From the NCBI RefSeq assembly GCF_030272615.1, contig NC_081413.1:554677136-554741135 (forward strand): a stretch of 64,000 nt of DNA, read 5' to 3'. Source of the DNA: Cryptomeria japonica. Taxonomy: Eukaryota; Streptophyta; Pinopsida; Cupressales; Cupressaceae. A program made the position numbers and the translations under genes. Below the pieces are notes generated by a model. That model ran no database searches. It saw only the letters and a program-made list of their open reading frames with translations, and was not told the origin of the DNA. Shown in pieces: positions 48,682 through 58,631 of the stretch. The number at the start of each line of letters is the position of its first letter. Positions within the stretch are counted from its first letter, which is position 1.

Positions 48682-49841
48682 CTAACTTAAGAAGGTTCCT
48701 TCATCACTCTTGGGATCAAAATTTCTAGAGTACTCATCCCTCTTGATATAGAACCCGCTTCTAAATACTTTGAAATAACTAACATTGGGTGAGTATCCAT
48801 ACCATAAGTCATAGGGAGTTTTATTTGTCCCTTTCTTCACCTGTATCTGGTTTAAGGTGTACACAACAATGCTTATTGCTTGTCTCTAGAAGATATGTGG
48901 AATATCCTTCTATATCATCAAAGTCCTCGCACAATCAATTTGAGTTTTGTTCCTTCTTTCAGCAACCCCCTTCTGCTGAGGTGTTCTGGGTGTAGACATC
49001 TATCTCATAATCCTCTGTTCTTCATAGTAATTCATAAAATATTTAGAGGTGAACTCTCCTCCTCTATCTGATCTCAGACATTTTAGATTCTTATGCGTTC
49101 CTCTCTCTATTAAAGCCTTGAAGACCTTAAACATGTGAAAGGCTTCAGATTTTTTCTTTCAAGAATACAACCCACATCTTTCTTGAGAAGTCATCTACAA
49201 AAAACATGAAATACCGGTCCCCATAGAAACTCTTGGTCCTCATAGGACCACACAAATCTGTATGAACTAAGTCCAACCCATTTTCATATGAATAAGATTT
49301 TTTGGTTAAACTAGACCCTGTCAACTTTCCTAGTTGGCATTCTTTACACATAGCAATTTCATGTTTCATAATATTAGGCATACCTCTGACAGACTTCATT
49401 TTACTGACTTTTTCTATGCTATCAAAGTTAACATGACACAGTCTTTTGTGCCAGAACCAACTAGCTTCTACCTTTGCCATTATACAACTTACTTATGGTG
49501 GTATCTAGGTGAAACAGATTACCTCTAGATTGTTTATCGGTAGCAATCAGACTTCCTGGTTTGTCATTTATTTTGCATATTCCTTCATTGAATTCTAACC
49601 GGTAATCCTTATTGTTAAGTTGTGCAACACTTAACAGACTATATTTTAGCCCTTCTACCCAATAAACATCTTCACAATTTTTTTTATCATTTAGGGCTAT
49701 AGATCCCTTACCTTTTACTTCACAAGGAGCATCATTGCTGAATCTCACCGTTCCTCCCTTATAGTCCTCCATGCCGAGGGATTTATTTATGTCACTGGTC
49801 ATGTGGTGAGTGAAACCACTCCAATTACCCAGTCTCCACAT
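48682..49841 (-). pseudogene. pol: Element A protease-integrase region
   Basis: Pieces in three frames. The protease region (49461-49841) has TSDINK, VRFSNDAPCEVKGKGSIAL and GLKYSLLSVAQLN, but the catalytic DSG triad before HHMTS is lost at a frameshift. The GAG-pre-integrase domain contains WFWHKRLCHVNFDSIEKVSK and CKECQLGKLTG (49300-49480). The integrase start (LVHTDLCGPM, GDRYFMFFVDDFSRKMWVVF) follows. After a decayed stretch, the integrase C-terminus KTPYDLWYGYSPNVSYFKVF (48682-48864) is in frame with the reverse transcriptase, separated by a TAG at about 48682. Confidence 0.85.
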
Positions 49842-50872
49842 TGGTTTGAACTAGATATCAGTGCCCTATCACTTTCCTTTGTGTTATCTTCCTTTACCAC
49901 TACAATTGCAATTTGCATCTCCATCAGATCCTTCTGATTCTTCATCAGTAACTCCTTCTGCAAGATAGCACTCTTGTCTTTGTAGCTTCTAAAATTATCC
50001 TTCCTATCATTATCAGGACATATGGATGCAATATGACCCATTCTATTGCAAGAGAAACACTTTAAGTGGAGTTTACCTTTGTACTTTCCTTTTCCTCTTG
50101 GCAGCCTTCTTGCTAATAGAGCTTCAATCTCATCTTGTTCTCATTCTTTAGATAATAGGTTATCACATTCATGAGAATGACCGGTTCTTGTAGTAGAAAT
50201 GTTTCTGGTTTCTTTTATTCTCCTTGTTGGTGCATGTATCATGGAAGCTTTGAAGGAAACATCAATCTTTGGTACATTGTTATCATAGTTGCTCAATTCA
50301 AAGGCAGTCAACTTTTTGATTAGTGAGTCAAGTGAAACGCTAATTGTTCCCAGGGATCTGAGTTCCTGAATTGCAGAAACTCTTATGGTATATTGTGGTA
50401 GCAAGGTTCTCAAGATTTTTCTGACCACATCATCTTCTTAAAGCTTTCCTCCAACACTTTTGATGGAAATTACTACATCCTTTATTCTTTTGTTATATTG
50501 TTCTATATTTTCACCTTCCTGCATCCTCATCTCATCAAATTTGCCTCTCAAGTTGTCCACCTTAGCCTTTTGAAAATGAGGATCTCCTCCATAAACAATC
50601 TTCAACTTATTCCACATCTCATAGGCTATTTTTAGATCTTGAACTTCATCATACTCATTATCAGACAAGTTACTAGCAATCAAATCCATAGTTGCAGTGT
50701 TGTCTTGCCTTTCTTTGATCTGATTTGCAGTGAGAACCTCTGTAGGTTCATTGTATTCTATGATTGCATGATTCCAGTATTGATCTCCTAGGGTTCTTAG
50801 GTAGAGCTTCATTCTACCACACCATAAGGTGTAATTCTCTTTAGAGAACTTAGGGCCCTCCTTTCGCATCAT
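49799..50872 (-). pseudogene. gag: Element A Gag
   Basis: One frame with two premature stops (TAA at about 50438, TGA at about 50141). The N-terminal part is a UBN2-type Gag domain (FSKENYTLWCGRMKLYLRTL, KAKVDNLRGKFDEMRMQEGE). A linker follows, then a canonical zinc knuckle CFSCNRMGHIASIC with basic flank RRLPRGKGKYKGK. The start ATG at 50870-50872 lies 50 bp from the primer site. Confidence 0.85.
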
Positions 50873-50921
50873 CTTGGATCTTTCCTTAAGCTATTAAGCT
50901 CTTTTGAATCTAAGGACCAAA

Positions 50922-50933
50922 GCTCTAATACCA
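50922..50933 (-). other. Primer-binding site of element A
   Basis: On the minus strand TGGTATTAGAGC, one mismatch from the tRNA-iMet site, two bases after the 5' LTR end. Confidence 0.85.
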
Positions 50934-50935
50934 AT

Positions 50936-51009
50936 TGTTAGTCCCAAACGATGTTGAGAGGGGAAGGGTGAATCAACACTTTCTCGGTTTTACAAAATTA
51001 AAATCTTTT
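50936..51009 (-). repeat. 5' LTR of element A, part 1
   Basis: 74 bp matching 44809-44880. It is cut at CTTTT (51005-51009) by insertion of element B, and the LTR resumes at 56646. Confidence 0.9.
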
Positions 51010-52446
51010 TGATGATATGATGAAAGAATAAGTATCTAGTAGAATACTGAGAGGGGGGGGGGGGTGAATTAGTATACTTAAAAATAGATACAAACTCCCA
51101 AACTCAAAATAAACTTATCAACAAAATAGTTCTGTCAAAATAATATCTCAAAGATTACCAACATCAACCAATATCAACCGGTTTGACTATTATACCAACT
51201 TAACAGTAAACAACTTCAATCTTGTAAACATCAACAATTCTTAATCAAATATCAACATTTTCAACTCTCATGCTTCTAGTTATCATGCCTTAATCAAATC
51301 AATAAATAAGATCATAACCACAAAAGAATTCACCACTTGACACAAATATTTATACGTGGAAAACCCAAATAGGTAAAAACCACAGTGAGATGAGACTCAC
51401 AAGGATAGCTATCTAAACTCTTTTGAAGTTCACACAGTTAGGAGCCAAGCCTGTTAAAGCTTTACAATAAGTCCTGTTAAGAACTGATTCTGTTAGGAAT
51501 CACTTGGTTAGGAGATTTTACAAATATGCCTTGATAAAAGCACAATACCCTTTTAGGAGTAACCATGGTAAAGGATTTGAGAATCCAAACTAATGGACCA
51601 CCTTGTTAGAGGGTTTAGAAAGTAACCAAGCTTGTTAGAGCTTACCCTGTTATTTCAATTTCTGCTATGATTGTTAGAAAACAACAGGTTTTTCTTGATT
51701 TGTTTGAATAGAACTACATCTTCTTGATCAGATCCTTCTTAAGCTTCAAATCCGCCTTCACTCAAACTACATATCCATTCTCCTGGTTAGGCAACCTCAC
51801 ACTCAACTAATTTATGTCAACTTTGCCAACACTCTTACAAACAACTTCATCAACCTTAAATACAAATCAAATAGGTCGGTAGCACAACAAAAACCTAATT
51901 CTCATCATCGAGATTACAAAAAAGTTGATACAATATTGACCATTAGAAATCATAACAATCTCTTCACATTTAACAAGAAAATTCCAACCACTCTATAGTC
52001 ATCGTTTCATCGGACTTGTAACTCATCACGCGCTATGTATTTGATGCAATCCACTTTGCTCCTTTCCAAGACAATCAAATGCGCCAAAACAATTTGAAAT
52101 TATCTTCATACAATGACCACATGGGTCATTACCATTACCACTCAACATCAAATCTTAAACCAACAAACTTTGATCGATTAGGGTTTAACAAAAACAACTG
52201 GTAGGGTTTATGGGTTACAAAACATAGAAAGGTTTAACCTTATTCACCGGTTCAACTTACAAACTACCATATATCGGTTTACAACATCTTCCACAAAGTT
52301 TATCATACTGGTTACAATACAAAAGCAATATCAACAATAACATCATCAAAATCATGAATACCATTTATCGGTTCAATTGACATCAATGATAACATATCAT
52401 TAATGCAATCTGTATACAAAATGCCAACAATCTAAAAATACCAACA
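51010..52446 (-). repeat. 3' LTR of element B (1437 bp)
   Basis: TG...CA. It has an unusually long G run at about 51053-51064 next to the CTGAGAGG block, and the GTGG...CCAC dyad at about 51357-51384. A polypurine tract (TCTCCCCCTTTGG on +, 52448-52460) adjoins it. Confidence 0.9.
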
Positions 52447-52777
52447 ATCTCCCCCTTTGGCATTGATGTCAATACAAATATCAATGCCTCTGATTTGCTG
52501 TTGTGATTAGTGAATAGGAATCCTGGTTTACATACCAAGTATTCACCATGCTTTGTCTATCATCATTCTATCACTGGTTCATCTAATCAAACACATAATT
52601 TTTCTCCCCCTTTGACAACAATGCCAAATTGAAAGTAAAATATGTAATATCAAAATCTCACTATGTATCAACAACATACTACAACTGGATGCTCCCCCTA
52701 TGGAATACATCTACTTCTTCATCAATCCATGCAAAATTCTGCAAGTAGTTCAGGGATTGATGCAATCAACATCATGT

Positions 52778-54414
52778 TCAACCGACTTCATGAAGAGGGA
52801 CAACCCCCAACTGACTTCTAAGATACTCAAAAGTGGTCTTAGGAAGAGGTTTGGTAAAGATATCTACAAGCTACTTCCGGGTTGAAACATGCTCTAAGAT
52901 AACATCTTTACTTTCAACTTTCTCCCTCAAAAAGTGATACTTCAATTCAATGTGCTTAGTCCTTGCGTTTAAAACAGGATTCTTAGAAATATTAATTTCA
53001 CTTGTATTATCATACAAAATCTTGATAGGTTTTGAGATCTTCATCTTAAAACCTTCCAAAATGTGCCTCATCCAAATAGCTTGTGTGCAATTCATATAAG
53101 TTGATACATACTTAGCTTCAACAATAGATTGTGAAGTACAACTCTGCTTTTTACTACTCCATGAAACTAGCCTTCCTCCTAGAAAGAATGCTCCACCAGT
53201 AGTACTTTTCTAGTCATCTATATGTCCTGCCCAATCAGCATCTATGTACACCTTCAAATCAAAATTACCTCCATATGGATACCATAATCCATAGTCAACT
53301 ATACCTTTCAGATATCTAAAAATTCTCTTGGTTGCTATCAGACGTGCTTCCTTTGGATTCTTCTGAAATCTAGCAACTATACCAACTGCATGGGAAATAT
53401 CCGATCGACTGTGAATAACTTAGTGCAATTTTCCAATCATTGACATGTATTCTTTCTCATCTACAGACTTAGATGTGTCTTCCTTGGACAATTTACAACC
53501 TGTAACCCTTGGAGTTCCAACTAGTTTACAGTCACTCATGCCAAAAGCATTCAAAAAATTTTTCACATACTTGGATTGAGTAATGAAAATACCATTATTC
53601 ATCTGATGTATCTGCAAACCTATGAAATCTTTTATTTCCCCTACTAATGACATCTCAAACTCATTCTTCATTTCATCAGCAAAACTGTTGCTCATGACAT
53701 CATTACCTCCAAATATAATGTATCAACAAATGCTTCACTAACTAGTATTTTATCTCCTTCAGACTTGAGAAAAATGTTGTTGTCATCACTGGTTCTTGCA
53801 AATTCTATCTTCATCAGATGTGTATGAAGCCTTTCATACCATTCTCTAGGTGCTTGATTTAATCCATACAAAGCTTTATGCAATTTGCATACCATGTCTT
53901 CTTTATCTGTCAATGCATAACCATCATGCTGCTCTATATAAACTTCTTCTTCCAATATCCCATTAAAAAATGTAGACTTACCATCCATTTGGTATACCTT
54001 GAACTTCTTGTGAGCTACAAATGCAAGTAATGTTCTTACTCCTTCTAGTCTTGCTACTGGTGCAAAAGCTTCTCCGTAATCTTCTCCTTCTTCTTGCACA
54101 TAACCTTTGCAAACTAATCTTGCCTTATTGCGAACTACAAAACCATCCTCATTCAACTTGTTTCTGAACACCCATTTAGTACCCATGATATTCTTGTTTA
54201 CCGATTAGGGTACCAGGGTCCAAGTGTTGTTCTTCTCAATTTGATCTAATTCTTCTTCCATTGCCTTAACCCAATGATCATCACCAAATGCCTCCTTAGC
54301 ACTTCTAGGTTCAAAGGTGGAGATCATGCAAGAGTTCTCTCTAACTCTCCTTCTAGTAAGTAATCCAACATCCTTATTCCCAATAATCTTCCCAAGACTG
54401 TGATTCAGTCTCAC
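52778..54414 (-). pseudogene. pol: Element B reverse transcriptase-RNase H
   Basis: Broken RVT_2 reverse transcriptase with [34 protein letters not shown] (normally D-V-K-S-A-F) and LHKALYGLNQAPREWYERLH. A deletion just after FVD of the catalytic F/Y-V-D-D shifts the frame near 53720, so the active site is destroyed. RNase H has YIDADWAGH then TAG at about 53211, and ILYDNTSEINISKNPVLNAR. The tail, IFTKPLPKTTFEYL, ends at TGA 52778 after a TAG at 52871. Other stops lie near 53420 and 54205. Confidence 0.85.
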
Positions 54415-54620
54415 ATACCTAGGAATAACATGATCATTCTCCTTAGGTTCAGCTTATTCAACATCTTCTTCTTCTGAAATTATCTGTTCTGGTTGAACAA
54501 GTATATCAGGATTTGCCTTACCTCTTTTAGATTGAACTGTTTCAGGTTCTAAAAGAAAAATACAAGGATCTTCATCCTTTTTCTCTAAACTGGTTCCTTC
54601 TAAAACTTCAGAACATTCAT

Positions 54621-55534
54621 CTACACAAGCATCAACACTCTCAACAATTCTCTGAGTTCGGTTATTGAAACATTTGTAGGCCTTACTCCTTGTGGAATAG
54701 CCATGAAATATGCCTTCATCACTCTTCGCTTCAAACTTGCCAATGTAATCACCTCTTTTAATAAAAAATTTACTACCAAAGATGTTAAAGTAACTAACAT
54801 TAGGTGATCTTCCATACCAATACTCATAAGGTGTCTTGTCCTTACCTTTTTTTCACCAGAACTCGGTTCATTGTGTAGACTGTTGTACTTACAACTTCTC
54901 TCCAAAATGTTTTCACTACACCTCCTTGTATCAACATAGTTCTAGCAACTTCAACCACTGACCAATTGTTTCTCTTTGCTATACCATTTTGTTGTGGTGT
55001 CCTTGGTGCAGAAAGCTGCCGCTTATACCTTTCTCATCACAATACTTAGTGAACTCCACAGAAGTGAATTCATTGCCTTGATCTGTTCTCAGAAATTTAA
55101 TCTTTTTGTCACTCTCCTTCTCAGTTAAGGCCCTGAATGCCTTGAATTTACCAAAAGCTTCATTATTATCTTTCAAGAATGTGACCCACATCATCTTTGA
55201 ATAGTAATCAGTGAAGATCATGAAATATCTATCACCTGAAATGCTTCTAGTTCTTATTAGTTCACATAGATTAGTATGAACCAAATCCAACAAGTGCTCT
55301 ATTGAGAAAGACTTGCTGTTGAAAGTAGAAGAAGTCATCTTCCCTAACTGACATTCTTTACAAAGAGCATTAACCAGTTTGTCTATCTAAGGTAGACCTC
55401 TTACTATCTTAGACTTGCTCACTGTAACAATATTGTCAAAATTTATATGAAAAAATCTTCTATGCCAAAGCCAACTATCATCTATCTTTGCAATCAGACA
55501 ATTGCTAACTTTTGGATTAAGATGAAATAGATTA
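54621..55534 (-). pseudogene. pol: Element B integrase
   Basis: A decayed integrase. It contains the pre-integrase CKECQLGKM-like region near 55340-55370, then LVHTNLCELIRTRSISGDRY (the first catalytic Asp is replaced by Asn in HTN), FLRTDQGNEFTSVEFTKYCD and HQGHHNKMV (normally PQQNG). The C-terminal part lies in another frame at about 54621-54905. Several stops and frameshifts interrupt it. Confidence 0.75.
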
Positions 55535-55542
55535 CCTCTGGC

Positions 55543-56133
55543 CTATTTACCAGTTGCAATCAATTCACCTTTATTTTCAAAGATTTTGCACATGTCATTT
55601 CTAAATTCCAGTGGGTATCCTGTGTCATTCAGCTGTGCCACACTCAGAAGATTGTGCTTAAGACCTTCAACCCAATAAACATCATCAACACTACTCTTCC
55701 CATTAAGAGAAATAACTCCCTTGCCTTTAACCATAAAAGGTGAGTCATTGCTAAATCTGACAACACCACCATCAAACTCTTTCAAGGAAAGAAATTTGCT
55801 CTGATCACTAGTCATGTGATGTGAACAACCACTATCAATGATGCAATCATCAGAGTTATCCATCCTAGACACTAAAGCCTTTTGGTCAGATGTCTCTTCC
55901 TTAATAGCCACAAACATAATATCTTCACTAGCATCATCATCAGTAATATCACTATCAATAGCTACAAGACAATCTCTCTTGCCTTTACCCTTATACTTCT
56001 TAAATTTGTCTCTCTTGTGTTCATTTTCACTATTAGGGCAATTAGCTGCTATATGCCCAATCTTATTGTAAGTAAAACATTTCAACGGTAGCTTACCTAT
56101 GTATTTACCAGTGCCTCTAGGAAGTCGGTACAA
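55543..56133 (-). pseudogene. Element B Gag C-terminus and protease
   Basis: It starts abruptly with RLPRGTGKYIGKLPLKCF at the LTR junction. The zinc knuckle reads CFTYNKIGHIAANC, with Tyr replacing the second Cys, so zinc binding is probably lost. The protease catalytic site CIIDSGCSHHMTSDQS is intact, as are VRFSNDSPFMVKGKGVISL and GLKHNLLSVAQLNDTG. It ends TGK followed by TAG at 55543, where A has a Gln codon. Confidence 0.85.
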
Positions 56134-56645
56134 TCTAGACCGTTATAAATCATAACAATCTCTTCATATTTAACAAGAAAATTTCAACTGCTCCATAATC
56201 ACCGCTTCATCGGACTTGTAACTCATCACATGCTATGCATTTGATGCAATCCACTTTTCTCCTTTCCAAGACAATCAAATGTGCCAAAAAAATCTGAACT
56301 TATCTTCATACAATGACCACACGTGTCATTACCATTACTGCTCAACATCAGATCTTAAACCAACAAACTTTGATCGGTTAGGGTTTAACAAAAAAACTGG
56401 TAGGGTTTACCGGTTACAAAACATAGAAAGGTTTAACCTTATTCACCGGTTCAACTTACAAACTACCATATACTGGTTTAAAACATCTTCCACAAAGTTT
56501 ATCATATCGGTTACAATACAAAAGAAATATCAACAATAACATCAACAATATCAACAATACCATTTACCGGTTCAATTGACATCAATGACAACATATCATT
56601 AATGCAATCTATATGAAAAATGCCAACAATCTGAAAATACCAACA
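56131..56645 (-). repeat. 5' LTR remnant of element B
   Basis: 515 bp matching 51931-52446 of the 3' LTR. Its inner end is fused directly to the gag sequence at about 56130, so one deletion removed the rest of the LTR, the primer site and the gag 5' part. Confidence 0.85.
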
Positions 56646-58114
56646 CTTTTAAAAATCAAGTCAACACTAACTTAATATTCATCAATACAAACAATTATTG
56701 TAGAAGAACATGCATGCATGAAGAGATACACAGTAACACCAAGATTTATCTCGTGGAAATCCAAATGGGAGAAAACAATGGCGTGAGTAGAAACTCACAA
56801 AATTTGCACTCTTTTGGAGTACACCCGGTGAGGAGCCATCCCTGTTAGGAGATTACAAAGACATTGTTAGGTGCCACTCAGTTAAGGGATTTTATTTAAG
56901 GCCTATTAGTGCCTTTTACCTTGTTAGAGGTAGCCTTGTTAAAGGACTTAGGAACATCAATTAAGATGTCACCCAGATAAAGGATTTTACAAAGGGACCT
57001 ATTAAAGTCCACCCGGTTAAGGGATTTGAGTTGCAATGGTTAGAAAGCAACATGAAGTTGATATGTTGAAATAGATATTGATAGCTTGATCAGATCACAA
57101 TGAAAATCATACTCTATCTGCACTGGTGTGTTTTCTCTACACTACACTGGTTCTTTGCTTATACCCTCGGCTCTGCAGTCTACCGACCCTCTGCTCATAC
57201 CCTCGGCTTTGCACTCTGTCAGTCTATTTCACACACACTTTGCTGTGTTAAATCATTTTCCACTTCCTCACTCTTCACTCCACACTTTGGATTGTCACTC
57301 ACTGGATCTTCTCTTTGCAAATTTTTCGAACAAGAATATTTTGTATGAACTCAAAATACTTTATACACTTTCTGTTGTCACATTTAGGTGTTTCCTCAAT
57401 TAATGCAAACACAGATTTTGGTAGATTTCAAATTCAAATTCTCTCGCTCTTTCTTTGCGCACCCTGCAACAATTCCACCAGCTACTCATCCAAATTTGCC
57501 ACTGCATCTCCCAAAAATAACAAGTTCAGGTCAAGTCCAGTCTTTTAAATGCGAACCAAAAAATCCGCAAGTAATCATTGTCTAACTGCATGATAACTAA
57601 AGTTGACTTCAAAAACCTTTAATTTGGCGTTGACACAAACTCACCAACTAACCTTTTACCATCGCTCCAAGATTTATGGTGACCACCTATATTCCTTTTG
57701 CTTCACTAGTCTATCGATATACCATTGTTCTCTTCATTACTTGTTCATCCTTTGATACCAGTTTGCAGTATTTCCATCAGGCCTCTTTTCCTATTTGCCA
57801 ATGAGGTTCCGGTTTGCATAGAAACTAAAGCCTTCTTTCCTAAGTCATCTTTTGTGACTTCATCATTATCAAAATGGCCAACTTGAAGATCTAATCTTAA
57901 CACCGATCTTCTTGAATGACAAACCGGTTAGCTTAGTCTATCTTCCCTTGAGCTTATTGAGCCTTGATCATCTATCTCTGATGTTGTATGTTTTTTGAAA
58001 GCCATTACCTCTGCTACTAAGATACATCACTCCACCAGTCAGTGTTGGTCATCAATGATAAATCTTAGCTAATAAACCGGTTCACTTGATTAACCAGTTT
58101 TGTCAATGCCAACA
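56646..58114 (-). repeat. 5' LTR of element A, part 2
   Basis: It resumes the A LTR after the second CTTTT and aligns with 44880-46367 throughout. The outer end CCAACA meets ATGTG at 58115. Confidence 0.9.
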
Positions 58115-58119
58115 ATGTG

Positions 58120-58270
58120 ATCAAGAGAAAAGAGCAGGGCAGTGAAGAGAAGATATTTGGACATCTAAATCGAGCTCACAAAGATTCAAAAGTGATTTCT
58201 TGTTCTTGATTGTATCAAAAGGTATTTATCTATTTCATGAAGCTATCTGTTTTCAAACCCTAGATTTGAA
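58120..58270 (+). mobile_element. Element X internal leader, resumed
   Basis: The target sequence continues after element A. It is non-coding and leads into the ORF at 58271 with a T-rich, splice-acceptor-like stretch (CTGTTTTCAAACCCTAG at about 58248). Confidence 0.45.
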
Positions 58271-58631
58271 ATGGAATCAACATCTAGAATTGCTACCTCA
58301 TTGGTTGTTGATATTAAGGATAGAGATAGAGTTATTTTCAAGAAACACCCCTTCAAGTCTGTCAAAGATGATCTGAAAGGAGCATTCTCTTTGATACCCT
58401 ACCTATTCTTTACAATGAGGATATTAGGGCATACATCCATTGTGATCTTCAAGAGCTTGGTAATGCTGGTATGTTGTTCCTATACAACAAACATTTGGCT
58501 GACAACTTGTGTAACCTCAAACTTGAATATAAGATTCTTCAAGACAAGGGTTTTTCACAGTTCATCCATTTCTCGTTGTTTGATGAAGCATAATGGATTC
58601 GGTATATCCTTAGTCGAGTCTATATGTATAT
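58271..58631 (+). pseudogene. Element X, start of second ORF
   Basis: It starts at ATG 58271 (MESTSRIATSLVVDIKDRDR, then KHPFKSVKDDLKGAFSLIPY). A frameshift near 58410 moves the continuation (AYIHCDLQELGNAGMLFLYN, LKLEYKILQDKGFSQFIHF) to another frame, followed by a TAA at about 58591. The frame is then cut by element D. I do not recognise the family and see no retroviral enzyme motif. Its position after a Gag-like ORF suggests a second element-encoded protein. Confidence 0.5.

Larger units (their letters stand above)
51010..56645 (-). mobile_element. Copia element B, inserted in the 5' LTR of A
   Basis: The ends TGATGATATG (51010) and ACCAACA (56645) are flanked by CTTTT on both sides (51005-51009 and 56646-56650), a perfect 5-bp target duplication. 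The 3' LTR is 51010-52446. The 5' LTR survives only as 56131-56645. The gag N-terminal part, primer site and about 920 bp of the 5' LTR are missing. It is a relative of A, with similar pol text, but the LTR differs. Confidence 0.9.
44809..58114 (-). mobile_element. Copia element A, split by element B
   Basis: An LTR retrotransposon on the minus strand. The ends are TGTTAGTCCC (44809) and GCCAACA (58114), flanked by a perfect 5-bp target duplication ATGTG (44804-44808 and 58115-58119). LTRs are at 44809-46367 and, interrupted by B, at 50936-51009 plus 56651-58114. The internal region 46368-50935 has the order gag, protease, integrase, reverse transcriptase, RNase H, which defines Ty1/copia. 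It is inactive because of many stops and frameshifts. It sits inside element X. Confidence 0.9.
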
